64,000 nucleotides of DNA. It comes from M55B144 sp964550615 (lineage in GTDB: Bacteria > Bipolaricaulota > Bipolaricaulia > UBA7950 > UBA9294). Each line of letters begins with the position of its first letter. The first letter of the stretch is position 1. Shown in pieces: positions 8,022 through 16,748 of this stretch. Where the stretch lies: assembly GCA_964550615.1 (NCBI GenBank), contig CAZKAB010000002.1, forward strand, positions 39,304 through 103,303. Direction: 5' to 3'. Made by a program: the position numbers and the translations under genes. The notes below the pieces were generated by a model. It did no database searches, had not been told where the DNA came from, and saw only the letters and a program-made list of their open reading frames with translations.

Positions 8022-9491
8022 ATGACAGAATCACCGATGCAGGCAAGGGTTGCAAAGCTTGAAAACCTGCGCGCGAAAGGAATAGATCCGTATCCGCCGC
8101 GTTTCTATCCCAGCCACTCAGCCTTTCGAATTGTGGAACAGTACTCGCCGCTTGCTCCGGAAGAGCACAGTGGCGAAGAAGTGATAATTGCCGGCCGGCT
8201 TACTGCGATGAGGCAAATGGGAAAGGCGGCGTTCCTCGATTTGCGCGACGGCACCGGTAAGATGCAGGTACACGCAACGGTAGACAATCTCGGGGAAGAG
8301 AGGTATCACGATCTGTGTGACAACGACATTGGAGACTTTCTCGGCGTCAGCGGAGAGGTGTTCCGCACCAAACGGGGAGAGCTTACAGTCGCTGTAAACA
8401 GATGGCAATTGATCTCCAAGTCGCTTAGGCCATTGCCCGAGAAGTGGCACGGTCTCAAGGATGTTGAACTCCGTTACCGCCACCGTTCTCTCGATCTTAT
8501 TTCCAACCACGAGGTGCGTGAGGCGTTTGCCCGACGATCGCACATGATTGCCGGCATGCGACGGCTACTCGATGGCCGCGGTTTTCTGGAAGTCGAAACA
8601 CCAATGATGCAGCCGATTGCCGGCGGCGCCACGGCGAGGCCGTTCGTCACTCATCACAACGCACTTGACATTGACCTGTACCTTCGCGTTGCTCCCGAGT
8701 TGTACCTCAAACGGCTGGTGGTTGGAGGGTTGGAGCGGGTGTACGAGCTTGCGAAGAACTTCCGTAACGAAGGGGTATCCACGACGCACAACCCTGAGTT
8801 CACCACCCTGGAGATATATGAGGCGTACGCCGATTATGAAGTGATGATGTCACTTGCTGAGGAAGTCGTACGGGCGGGAGTCCAAGCGGCTCTGGATACG
8901 ACTGAGATTTCGTACCAAGGTGACAAGATAGATCTTTCCGTACCGTGGAGACGGATATGCCTACTCGACTCGGTGGAACAAGCTACCGGCCTCTCTGTTT
9001 CCGGCGTAACAAAGCAAGAGATCGAGGATCAGGCACGCGAAAAAGGAATCGAGATTCCTCCGCTATCACGAGGAAAGCTGATCGAACACCTGTTCGAGAA
9101 ATTTGTTGAGCCGACATTGCTCGCTCCCACCATAGTGAAGGACTTCCCGACAGAGATTTCACCGCTTGCCAAGCCAAAAATGGGACAAGAAGGCATTGTT
9201 GAGCGCTTCGAGCTGTACGCCGGCGGAATGGAGCTTGCCAATGCGTTCACCGAGCTGAACGATCCGCTAGACCAACGTAGACGTTTCGAGGCACAGGAAC
9301 AGCTACGTGCTGCGGGTGACGATGAAGCACAACGAGTGGATGAGGATTTCCTGTTTTCTCTCGAACATGGGATGCCACCAACAGGTGGAATCGGTTTTGG
9401 GATCGATCGCTTGGCGATGCTGGTCACCGACTCTCGCTCGATCAGAGATGTGATTCTCTTCCCCGCGTTGCGAAGTAGAGGAGAGAAATGA
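8022..9491 (+). CDS. lysS: lysyl-tRNA synthetase, class II
   Basis: A 489-residue enzyme. It has an N-terminal OB-fold anticodon-binding domain (about 40-150), the class II catalytic motif 2 (FRNEGVSTTHNPEFT) and motif 3 (GGIGFGIDRLAMLVTDS, close to the C-terminus). It charges tRNA-Lys. Length matches bacterial LysS. The stop overlaps the start of the following PAP2 gene by 4 nt. Confidence 0.96.
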   Translation: MTESPMQARVAKLENLRAKGIDPYPPRFYPSHSAFRIVEQYSPLAPEEHSGEEVIIAGRLTAMRQMGKAAFLDLRDGTGKMQVHATVDNLGEERYHDLCDNDIGDFLGVSGEVFRTKRGELTVAVNRWQLISKSLRPLPEKWHGLKDVELRYRHRSLDLISNHEVREAFARRSHMIAGMRRLLDGRGFLEVETPMMQPIAGGATARPFVTHHNALDIDLYLRVAPELYLKRLVVGGLERVYELAKNFRNEGVSTTHNPEFTTLEIYEAYADYEVMMSLAEEVVRAGVQAALDTTEISYQGDKIDLSVPWRRICLLDSVEQATGLSVSGVTKQEIEDQAREKGIEIPPLSRGKLIEHLFEKFVEPTLLAPTIVKDFPTEISPLAKPKMGQEGIVERFELYAGGMELANAFTELNDPLDQRRRFEAQEQLRAAGDDEAQRVDEDFLFSLEHGMPPTGGIGFGIDRLAMLVTDSRSIRDVILFPALRSRGEK

Positions 9492-10060
9492 TACACGCTT
9501 GGTCCCGCGTAATGAGCCGGGTGGATCAGTTTATCGAGGCGCTCCTGCGCTGGGATGAGAACATGCTGGAGTCGATCAGCGATCATCCTGGGCTCAAAAG
9601 CGTTTCCATGATGTTGGTCACGGCCACCTACATGGGCGACGGCTATCTGTGGGGAGGGTTAGCGCTCGGCCTCATCCTGTTTGGGAGCGCGGTTGATCGT
9701 GCGTATGTGTTGATCGGACTGGGCGTATTGATCGCGAGCATCGCCATCTTTCGCATGTTCAAGCTCTTGTTTGCGCGTCCAAGACCGATCCTTGTCGTCT
9801 CTCCACTTCGATCCAAGTTTCTCGACAGCTACTCCTTTCCATCAGGTCACGCCACTACATCGTTTGCGCTTGCTTGGGTGATCTCCGCATGCTACCCGCA
9901 CCCGATCGTTCAAGTCAGCGTATATCTGGTAGCGATAACGATCTCTGTATCGCGCATATATATGAAGGAGCACTACCCGCTGGATGTGATGTGTGGGGCG
10001 CTCCTTGGCACGTTTACCGCTTTGTATCTCTTCCCTCTTCTATCGCGGCTGGTCTTTTGA
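9488..10060 (+). CDS. PAP2-family membrane phosphatase
   Basis: A 190-residue integral membrane protein with about five hydrophobic segments. The three parts of the PAP2 phosphatase signature are present in order: KLLFARPRP (KX6RP), FPSGH, and SRIYMKEHYPLD (SRX5HX3D). Such enzymes remove phosphate from lipid substrates such as undecaprenyl pyrophosphate or phosphatidate; which one is used cannot be told. It starts inside the lysS stop (ATGA). Confidence 0.88.
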   Translation: MIHAWSRVMSRVDQFIEALLRWDENMLESISDHPGLKSVSMMLVTATYMGDGYLWGGLALGLILFGSAVDRAYVLIGLGVLIASIAIFRMFKLLFARPRPILVVSPLRSKFLDSYSFPSGHATTSFALAWVISACYPHPIVQVSVYLVAITISVSRIYMKEHYPLDVMCGALLGTFTALYLFPLLSRLVF

Positions 10061-10085
10061 GAATCGCGCTCCAGTCGCCTACAAT
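10057..10085 (+). promoter_or_regulatory. sigma70-type promoter for aminotransferase gene
   Basis: A -35 TTGAGA (10057-10062), a 17-nt spacer and a -10 TACAAT (10080-10085) place a start of transcription near 10092, about 35 nt before the ATG. The promoter begins within the last codons of the PAP2 gene. Confidence 0.65.
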
Positions 10086-10125
10086 ATAGTGCGTTGTGCA
10101 ACGCAGGCAACGCAAGGAGATACAA

Positions 10126-11355
10126 ATGAGAAATTTCGTTTCCAGACGGGCTTCTGGGGCAAAGCGCTCCGCGATTCGCGAGTTACTCAAACTTACGGAA
10201 AAACCGGATATCATTTCGTTTGCCGGAGGACTTCCTGCACCGGAGACGTTTCCGCATGATGAGTTTGCCGAGATAGCCGCCGACGAACTGCGCGGACATT
10301 ATGAAAACGTCCTCCAGTACGGCCTTACCGAAGGAAGTCTGACCCTGAGGCGCGCCGTAATCGACTGGCTGCGGCCACATGGGCTCGATCTCACCACTGA
10401 GCAACTGCTGGTAACCACCGCTTCACAGCAAGGGATTGATCTCCTCTCCAAGGCGTTCATCGATCCTGGGGATGTGATCTTCTGCGAAGCGCCTACCTAT
10501 CTGGCGGCGCTGCAGACATTCAGCCTGTTCGAGGCGGACAAGATCGCGATTCCGATGGACGATGATGGGATGAATCTCGATATTCTAGAAAAGGAGATTC
10601 AGGAAGCGCGCGCGTCTGGAAAGACACTGAAAGCGATCTATACAATCCCGGATTTCCAGAATCCAAGCGGCATTACCATGTCTCTTGAAAAGCGAACGCG
10701 CCTCCTGGCCATAGCCAAGCGCGAGGATCTGCTGATCTTCGAAGACGATCCATACGGGCAATTGCGATTTGCCGGCGATCCGCTGCCGTCGATTCGCAGC
10801 ATGGACGATGAAGGACGCGTAATCCTTCTTCTTACCCTGTCGAAAGTTCTCGCTGCGGGCCTGCGATTGGCGATCATGGTTGCCGATAACCCACTCATGG
10901 ATGTTCTTGTGCGGGTCAAGCAGGCGAGCGACCTTTGCAGTTCCAAGCTGACGCAGCATATTGCAGCCCGCTATATCAAGGAATACGGCATGGAAGAACA
11001 CCTGGAATCGATACGTCACTGCTACCGCGCGAAACGGAACGCGATGATCGCGGCGCTGGAGAAGTACATGCCCGCGGATGAGGGAATCACGTGGACCCGT
11101 CCGGAGGGCGGTCTGTTCCTGTGGGTACGACTGCCTGAAGGTATCGATACAGAGGAGATGTTCCCGCGGGCAATCGAGCAGAAGGTGGCATACGTGATTG
11201 GGAACGCCTTCTATACCGATGGGCGAGGCAGAAACGAGATGCGGCTTTCTTTCTCACTCGGCACGGAAGAGGAGATCGAAGAAGGCATCAGACGGCTGGC
11301 CCAGGTAGTACGCGCGGAGATAGCTTCGAAGAAGAAACAGGCAGTGCTCTCCTAG
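10126..11355 (+). CDS. PLP-dependent aminotransferase, fold type I (LysN/2-aminoadipate type)
   Basis: A 409-residue aminotransferase related to 2-aminoadipate and aromatic transaminases and to the enzyme half of MocR regulators, without the DNA-binding domain. Seen are ISFAGGLPAPETFP at the N-terminus, YGLTEGSLTLR, IPDFQNPSGITMS, the aspartate region FEDDPYGQLRF, the PLP-lysine segment LTLSKVLAAGLRLA, and RPEGGLFLWVRLP. I chose ATG 10126 because AAGGAG lies 10 nt upstream; a start 10 codons earlier has no ribosome site. The substrate is not predictable. It has its own promoter and terminator. Confidence 0.88.
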   Translation: MRNFVSRRASGAKRSAIRELLKLTEKPDIISFAGGLPAPETFPHDEFAEIAADELRGHYENVLQYGLTEGSLTLRRAVIDWLRPHGLDLTTEQLLVTTASQQGIDLLSKAFIDPGDVIFCEAPTYLAALQTFSLFEADKIAIPMDDDGMNLDILEKEIQEARASGKTLKAIYTIPDFQNPSGITMSLEKRTRLLAIAKREDLLIFEDDPYGQLRFAGDPLPSIRSMDDEGRVILLLTLSKVLAAGLRLAIMVADNPLMDVLVRVKQASDLCSSKLTQHIAARYIKEYGMEEHLESIRHCYRAKRNAMIAALEKYMPADEGITWTRPEGGLFLWVRLPEGIDTEEMFPRAIEQKVAYVIGNAFYTDGRGRNEMRLSFSLGTEEEIEEGIRRLAQVVRAEIASKKKQAVLS

Positions 11356-11422
11356 GGCACTGCGTGCTCTCCTAGAACATGATGGAATAACGGACCCAAG
11401 ATCTGGGCTCGGAAACAAAGAT

Positions 11423-11458
11423 AGCGCCAGTAGAGCACTCTATTGGCGCTTTTCGTTC
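11423..11458 (+). terminator. rho-independent terminator
   Basis: A long hairpin (AGCGCCAGTAGAG with CTCTATTGGCGCT, one G-T pair) is followed by TTTTCGTT, 68 nt after the aminotransferase stop. Confidence 0.85.
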
Positions 11459-11631
11459 CCTTCGAGGAACAGCCGCTGGTCTAGCGCGGACGAGTGATGG
11501 CCGGCAGCAATCGAACGGAAGTCAGATAGCTCTCGAGCGAAGGGCGACACTGCTTCGATCCCGCACAGTCGACATGCCATGAACACAGAAGGGTATCTCT
11601 CTGTCGGAGGCCTTCTTCCGAGTGCCCTTAT

Positions 11632-12684
11632 CTATTGAATGAGTCCTGGAAGACGGCCGATAACGCTTGTCAACAGCCTCACCGTATTCTCGAAGTCGTT
11701 TAGCCGCATGGTCGAAGTCGGTGAGTGGATGAACCGGCATGGGACAGATACCACGCCTGTGAGTATGCCTTCGCGTGACAAGTGGATCGCGCCGGCGTCG
11801 GTTCCCCCGTAGGTCGGCAGCTTGTACTGATACGGGATAGCCTGTTCATCGGCCACTCGTTCCAGCGCCTCGATCAGCTTTCGCGAGACGATAATGGACC
11901 TGTCGGCAACAGTGATGGCCGGTCCGCGGCCTAGGCGTACCGGTTGGCTGCTGGCGGGGACACCTGGCATGTCGGCGCCGATTGTCCCCTCGAGAGCTAT
12001 TGCAAGATCGGGCTTGACTTGGTAGGAAGCAGTGCGTGCGCCTCGAAGGCCCACTTCTTCCCCGATGACGAACGCAAACACGATGTCGATGTCGATGTCC
12101 TGTCCAGCGAAGCGACGCGCCGTCTCGATCATCAATGCGCATCCGGCGCGGTCGTCAAATGCCTTGCCGGTCACGTATCCGTCGCTGATCTCGGTGAACG
12201 GATAATGAATGGTAAGTGGATCGCCGATGCGTATGCCCATGTCGACTGCATCCTGCTGTGAGGCAGCACCGACATCGATGAACATATCATCAATTGCGAT
12301 TGGCTTCTTCCTGTCCTCTTCGGAAAGGATGTGAGGTGGAGCGGAGCCGATTACTCCGCAGCGCTTCTCCCCGCTGCGAGTGGAGAGTTCTATGCGATGA
12401 CCCGGAATAATGCGTGGGTCCCATCCTCCCAGCGGGGCGAATCGTAGGTAGCCGCTGTCCTCGATCCATTTTACGATGAACCCAACTTCATCCATGTGGG
12501 CGTCGAGCATTAGGGTGAAATCGCCTTTCCCTTTGCGGATGGCGAGTAGGTTTCCTAGGGTATCGGTTCTCAGCTCATCGACGTACGGCGAGATCAATGC
12601 CGTGATCTCTTCACGTACCTCATCCTCAAACCCGGAGACGCCGAATGCATCGGATAGCTGGCGCAGTATGTCGATCGGTTCCAT
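11632..12684 (-). CDS. M42-family aminopeptidase/endoglucanase-type metallohydrolase
   Basis: A 350-residue dinuclear-metal enzyme that should trim N-terminal residues from peptides. Metal and catalytic motifs are in order: DAHMDEVGF, GKAFDDRAGC, GEEVGLRGA, GTIGADMPG, GGTDAGAIH and PCRFIHSP. The start at ATG 12684 has AGAGGAGG 7 nt upstream and removes 48 upstream codons without similarity. Family members form dodecameric tetrahedral particles (TET). It is monocistronic with a good promoter, and fits a peptide-using metabolism together with the nearby ADP-forming acyl-CoA synthetase (inference). Confidence 0.93.
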   Translation of the reverse strand: MEPIDILRQLSDAFGVSGFEDEVREEITALISPYVDELRTDTLGNLLAIRKGKGDFTLMLDAHMDEVGFIVKWIEDSGYLRFAPLGGWDPRIIPGHRIELSTRSGEKRCGVIGSAPPHILSEEDRKKPIAIDDMFIDVGAASQQDAVDMGIRIGDPLTIHYPFTEISDGYVTGKAFDDRAGCALMIETARRFAGQDIDIDIVFAFVIGEEVGLRGARTASYQVKPDLAIALEGTIGADMPGVPASSQPVRLGRGPAITVADRSIIVSRKLIEALERVADEQAIPYQYKLPTYGGTDAGAIHLSREGILTGVVSVPCRFIHSPTSTMRLNDFENTVRLLTSVIGRLPGLIQ

Positions 12685-12709
12685 TAATGTCCTCCTCTGA
12701 TTTGATGAG

Positions 12710-12737
12710 ATTATAGATGCTGGTGAAAGGCCTGCAA
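12710..12737 (-). promoter_or_regulatory. sigma70-type promoter for M42 peptidase
   Basis: On the minus strand, a -35 TTGCAG (12737-12732), a 16-nt spacer and a perfect -10 TATAAT (12715-12710) place transcription about 20 nt upstream of the ATG. Confidence 0.6.
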
Positions 12738-12922
12738 TCGGTTTGGAGTAGGTCTGACGCTTGATGGCCGAGTACACTTGCGATTGGCAATGCACGGCGG
12801 GAGAATCGTGTATACAGATGCTTTGCACATTGAAACTTGTATCCTACCCAGGTGTAGTCCTATTGTTGGGGGAGTGTACCGGAAGATAGGCGGCCTTTTG
12901 ATTCTAGACGGAGGTGATGCGG

Positions 12923-13516
12923 GTGAGAAGAGCATTAGTAGTGGCAGTAATGATTATCGGCCTGGTCGGCGTTGTGGCGGTGGCACAGTGCGGTTGTGAT
13001 ACACCGCCTGCTGGGAGTGGTCCAGCCTGCTACACGGGGTATTGGGCAGGGGTCGATGTTTCGTTCAAGCTCGTTGTTCCCGGGGAGTACTTCTCGCAGT
13101 GTCCGGTCCCCGAGACGCCGCTCATCACCGGATGGCGAGTCGAGACACTTGCGGGCGATATCGTCTATCAAGTGCAGTTTCCCGATGTTCCCAAGGGACA
13201 TAACTTGCAGATGACCTGGAATCAGACTGATGGACACTGCAATAACGTCGCCCTTGGTTTCTATCGGCTTGTCGTGCAGACGACGACTGCGGGAGAGTTC
13301 CAGAACTACGTACGCATTGTCGGATGGCCCGGATTCGGCGGCTGGTGCAACTGTTGTTGCGAACGGTTGGACACACGTCCTTGCTGCCCTCAGCATGTGC
13401 CGTACATCGAGATCGCGCGCTGTGATAGCAGGCCTTCATTCGTGTCATCGTTCTCCATTCAGTTCAAAGTCGAGTTGGGCGCATCAAGCAGCAGTGGTGG
13501 CTGTGGCTGTCCGTAG
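12923..13516 (+). CDS. secreted cysteine-rich protein of unknown function
   Basis: A 197-residue protein with a basic start (RRALVVAV) and a hydrophobic core ending near GVVAVAQ, a Sec-type signal peptide. The mature part has 14 cysteines, clustered as QCGCD, WCNCCCE, PCC and a C-terminal GGCGCP. The middle has a beta-rich look (VSFKLVVPGEYF, LAGDIVYQVQFPD). GTG 12923 is preferred because GGAGGTGA lies 7 nt upstream; an ATG at 12917 is too close to it. The residue before the first cysteine is Gln, so it does not match a lipobox. I do not recognise the family. Disulfide cross-linking or metal binding at the surface is possible (inference). Confidence 0.7.
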   Translation: MRRALVVAVMIIGLVGVVAVAQCGCDTPPAGSGPACYTGYWAGVDVSFKLVVPGEYFSQCPVPETPLITGWRVETLAGDIVYQVQFPDVPKGHNLQMTWNQTDGHCNNVALGFYRLVVQTTTAGEFQNYVRIVGWPGFGGWCNCCCERLDTRPCCPQHVPYIEIARCDSRPSFVSSFSIQFKVELGASSSSGGCGCP

Positions 13517-13541
13517 TTCTTCTCACACAGTTGCGATCTGT

Positions 13542-13582
13542 GTCGGGGCGATCCAGATATGACCTGGCGGCGGATCGCTCCG
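13542..13582. repeat. imperfect inverted repeat after the cysteine-rich gene
   Basis: GGGGCGATCC pairs with GGATCGCTCC with one mismatch, and a smaller CCAG/CTGG pair lies inside. It could stop transcription of the cysteine-rich gene, but no U-tract follows. Confidence 0.3.
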
Positions 13583-13668
13583 ACAAGCTTCTCATACTCT
13601 GCGCGCGTGTTGCTTGGCTAGCACCGTGTCACCGTATTGCACACGGCAAAAACCTTCATCAGGGTGCG

Positions 13669-13697
13669 TTGCGTGGCGCAAGATAGATAGATAAACT
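13669..13697 (+). promoter_or_regulatory. promoter placing a near-leaderless start on the DUF5317 gene
   Basis: A -35 TTGCGT (13669-13674), 17 nt and a -10 TAAACT (13692-13697). The spacer contains tandem GATA repeats (13681-13694). Transcription would begin 4-6 nt before the ATG at 13709, which has no Shine-Dalgarno. Confidence 0.4.
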
Positions 13698-13708
13698 CTG
13701 TTTGTCCT

Positions 13709-14260
13709 ATGTTTCTCATTGGTGCGGTCATCATCGGGGTTGTGCTTGGGTATGTCCTGAAAGGAAGGATTGTCAACCTTTCAGGACTGCATCTGCGCGC
13801 GTGGTGGCTGGTTGTCGTAGCTATGGCGATCCAGTTCTGCATATTCCCGTTATTCTCTGAACGAGCATTGTTCCCATATCTAACGACGGAGCTGCATCTT
13901 CTGTCGTACGGTTTGTTGTTCCTGTTCTTCGTCATCAATTATCGCGTGCGCGCGCTGCGGGTAATTGCCCTGGGGGCACTCTCCAATCTCCTTGTGATTT
14001 CGGTTAACAGCGGACGAATGCCGTCTTCGGCATATGCACTCGTTCGCGCGGGGCAGGCGGACATCGCCGACAAGCTCGCAGGCAGTGGTGTAGTCGGTAA
14101 CATTGTGCTCATGGGGAGAGGTACGCGCCTCGATTTCCTCGGAGACTGGCTCTATCTTCCACATGGGTTCCCACTCGCAACTGCGTTTAGCGTTGGAGAT
14201 TTGTTGATTGCGATGGGCCTGGTGATTCTCATTGTCCACGGGATGCGACAGCATGCCTAA
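13709..14260 (+). CDS. DUF5317-like membrane protein
   Basis: A 183-residue protein with about five hydrophobic segments and the pattern I associate with DUF5317: N-terminal FLIGAVIIGVVLGYVLKG, a central NSGRMPSSAYAL, then RLDFLGDWLYLPHGFPLATAFSVGD before a last membrane helix. The family has no known function. It has no ribosome site but a promoter a few bases upstream, suggesting a leaderless message. It overlaps the start of the acyl-CoA synthetase by 8 nt, so the two are co-transcribed. Confidence 0.65.
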   Translation: MFLIGAVIIGVVLGYVLKGRIVNLSGLHLRAWWLVVVAMAIQFCIFPLFSERALFPYLTTELHLLSYGLLFLFFVINYRVRALRVIALGALSNLLVISVNSGRMPSSAYALVRAGQADIADKLAGSGVVGNIVLMGRGTRLDFLGDWLYLPHGFPLATAFSVGDLLIAMGLVILIVHGMRQHA

Positions 14261-16367
14261 GGACCTCACGAAACTCCTCGCGCCTCGCGGAGTGGCTGTG
14301 ATTGGGGCCAGTCCCCGGCCCGGGTCCGTGGCCGGGGAAATCCTCCGAAACGTCGTTCGTTGCGGCTACACAGGGGCGGTATACCCGGTGAATCCGAAGT
14401 ATGATGTGGTTGATGATCTCCAGTGCTATCGATCGGTCAGCGACCTCCCCAGCGGGGTTGATCTTGCAGTCTTGGCGATAAACCGCGACCTGGTGCTTGA
14501 TGCGGTAGAAGAGTGCGCACAGACTGGCATTCACAACCTTGTGATCATCACCGCCGGATTCAAAGAAAGCGGCGATGACGGAGTGAAGCGCGAGGAGCGG
14601 TTGGAGCGGCTTATCGAAGAGAAGGAACTGAACGTAGTCGGCCCCAACTGCATGGGAATCATCAACAGTGACCCGGCTGTCTGTCTCAATGCCTCTTTTT
14701 CACGTTGGTTTCCGCATGATGGTGAGATTGCGTTCGTCTCGCAGAGCGGCTCGTTGGGAGAAACGGTCCTCGAATTCTTTGCCGAGATGAATCTCGGTAT
14801 CTCTCAGTTTGTCAATCTTGGCAATCGTGCCGGATTGTCGGAAAACGACTTTCTGGAGCATTTGGCGAACGACGATCACATTCGTCTTGTCTTCCTGTAT
14901 CTGGAAAGCTTCGCCGATCCGTACTTGTTCCGGCGTCTTGTCGAGAGAGTGGGACGATCCAAACCGGTCGTGGTCCTCAAGTCCGGCCGTACGCAGGCGG
15001 GTGCGGCGGCAGTGGCATCGCACACGGGATCGCTGACTACATCAGACGCGATTGTCGATGCTTTCCTCACTCAAAGCGGGGCGATTCGCGTCTCGTCGAT
15101 CAAGGAAGCACTCACCGTCCTCGGCGCTGTGAAATGGGGCGTCATTCCCGAAAGCAACAAGACGGTGATTCTCACCAACGCCGGCGGGGCGGGAATCATT
15201 GCCGCCGACGCGTGTGAGCGAGAACAGATTGCCGTCCCCGCACTTGCTCCTGCAGTAACAGTAAAGCTTGCTTCCTTTCTCCCTCCGGAAGCAGGACTGG
15301 GCAATCCGATTGACATGATTGCCACTGCCAGTTCGGCCGACTACGAGCGAACGCTGCACGAGACGCTTCCAACGGTTGATGCTGCAATTGTCATCTTTCG
15401 TCCACCGCTCGTGTTCAAGGAGGCGACAGAAGCGGTTGCGGACGGGATCGTGCGCGTTGCCGAGGAGAATCCGGGCAAGCCGATCCTCGTTTGCACGTTG
15501 AGTCGTAGTGCGGATTTGAGTGAGTTCCGCAACAGACTGGCAGCGGCGCGCGTTCCGGTTTACACGATGCCGGAAGCGGCGGTGGATGCGCTCGCATCGC
15601 TATGTTATGTGAGCAGACTACGGCGCGTGAAACGCGCACCCGATCGCCATTGTTCGGTTGATCGCGAGCAAGCGATGGCAATTGTCGACAAAGCGCGCGC
15701 CGCTGGTCGCGAAGCACTCACTTTTGCTGAAGGAGCGAAACTTCTCTCCTGTTACGGGATACCGGTTTGCTCGTTCTCCTATGTTGACGAAGAAAGTGCA
15801 ATCGAGGCGTTTGCCGCGAAGGCTACATATCCGCTTGTGGCCAAGGTGGACGCCCCAGATCTGTTCCACCGCTTCGAGCATGGCGCTGTGATCACCGGGA
15901 TTAAAGACGTCGAAGGACTGCGCGCTGCGTTTCACAAGCTGAAGACGGTGATCGAGAACAAACGTCTCGCGAATGGGCGCATACTGCTGCAACCGATGCT
16001 CGACGGTCGCGAGTTGATACTGGGGATGAACCGTGATCGCGCATTTGGCGCGGTGCTCATGTTTGGCATCGGGGGAACGTTCGTTGAGGCGTTGAAGGAC
16101 GTGTCATTTGGGGTCTCACCCGTATCGGTGGAACACGCGCGGTCGATGATCCAATCAATACGCGCTTTCCCGCTCTTGCGAGAGTTCAGGGGGCAGCCGG
16201 CCGTCGACATATCCCGTCTGGCGACGATCCTCCATCGCCTAGGGCGACTGAGCCTCGATATCCCGCAGATCGCCGAGATAGACCTCAACCCGTTCATGGC
16301 TGGGCAGGAGATGGCGGCAGTCGATGTCTTGATCAGACTGCAAGCGAATTCTCAGCATTCCGGATAG
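14253..16367 (+). CDS. ADP-forming acyl-CoA synthetase, fused alpha-beta subunits
   Basis: A 704-residue enzyme converting acetyl- or acyl-CoA, ADP and phosphate to the acid, ATP and CoA; in fermenters it yields ATP. The alpha part opens with the CoA-binding Rossmann region (VAVIGASPRPGSV) and carries the phospho-accepting His257 in VASHTGSLTTSDA. The beta part (from about residue 480) is an ATP-grasp domain with YPLVAKVDAPDLFHR and FGIGGTFVEALKDVSFGVSP. ATG 14253 lies inside the DUF5317 gene's end; the ribosome site is weak, consistent with coupling. Such fused forms are common in archaea and in some anaerobic bacterial phyla. Confidence 0.92.
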   Translation: MPKDLTKLLAPRGVAVIGASPRPGSVAGEILRNVVRCGYTGAVYPVNPKYDVVDDLQCYRSVSDLPSGVDLAVLAINRDLVLDAVEECAQTGIHNLVIITAGFKESGDDGVKREERLERLIEEKELNVVGPNCMGIINSDPAVCLNASFSRWFPHDGEIAFVSQSGSLGETVLEFFAEMNLGISQFVNLGNRAGLSENDFLEHLANDDHIRLVFLYLESFADPYLFRRLVERVGRSKPVVVLKSGRTQAGAAAVASHTGSLTTSDAIVDAFLTQSGAIRVSSIKEALTVLGAVKWGVIPESNKTVILTNAGGAGIIAADACEREQIAVPALAPAVTVKLASFLPPEAGLGNPIDMIATASSADYERTLHETLPTVDAAIVIFRPPLVFKEATEAVADGIVRVAEENPGKPILVCTLSRSADLSEFRNRLAAARVPVYTMPEAAVDALASLCYVSRLRRVKRAPDRHCSVDREQAMAIVDKARAAGREALTFAEGAKLLSCYGIPVCSFSYVDEESAIEAFAAKATYPLVAKVDAPDLFHRFEHGAVITGIKDVEGLRAAFHKLKTVIENKRLANGRILLQPMLDGRELILGMNRDRAFGAVLMFGIGGTFVEALKDVSFGVSPVSVEHARSMIQSIRAFPLLREFRGQPAVDISRLATILHRLGRLSLDIPQIAEIDLNPFMAGQEMAAVDVLIRLQANSQHSG

Positions 16368-16748
16368 CGGAACGTTGGGAATAGGTTGAGAGGGAAGAGG
16401 GGAGCTCGGTTTCCCTCGCCCTACCGATTCGAACGGTAGCCATCGAAAGGTACGGTCCAGCGCCGCCAAGGAGGTGAAACAGCGCGCCTTTTTTACCTTC
16501 CGCCTGGGTTGTAACCCCATAAGCGGCCGACACCTAGTCGCGGACTCGCCGACTTCTCAATCTACATCTTGCGGCGTAAGCTCCCCTTTGTTGTTTGGTG
16601 GTGACTGCCTTAGCCCTAGAAGGGATGAGACAATATTAAAAACGCTCCAACTGCGAGCGCTCATCATCATCACACATTTCCAACAGGCGGGGAGTATAAC
16701 GAGCGTCTTCCGGGCTGTCAAGGGGACAAAACGTCCTAATTAACCTGA
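16368..16748. other. 381-bp intergenic region between convergent genes
   Basis: No credible coding frame on either strand. It holds three hairpins: GAGGGAA/TTCCCTC (16390-16417), CTACCG/CGGTAG around TTCGAA (16421-16439), and the asnS terminator (16636-16660). The second resembles a tRNA T-arm on the minus strand, but no acceptor, D or anticodon arms match. A run of six T's follows GCGCGCC near 16490. Parts could be an untranslated RNA, but nothing identifies one. Confidence 0.5.
16636..16660 (-). terminator. rho-independent terminator of asnS
   Basis: On the minus strand CGCTC and GAGCG (loop GCAGTTG) are followed by TTTTTAAT, about 90 nt after the asnS stop. Confidence 0.7.

Noticed and set aside
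11344..11375. Repeated 12-mer GTGCTCTCCTAG at the aminotransferase stop as a possible repeat element
   Set aside because: Only two short copies; probably a small local duplication upstream of the real terminator.
16420..16440. T-arm-like hairpin (TTCGAAT loop) suggesting a tRNA or tmRNA on the minus strand
   Set aside because: No matching acceptor, D or anticodon arms at the required distances and no tmRNA tag frame.
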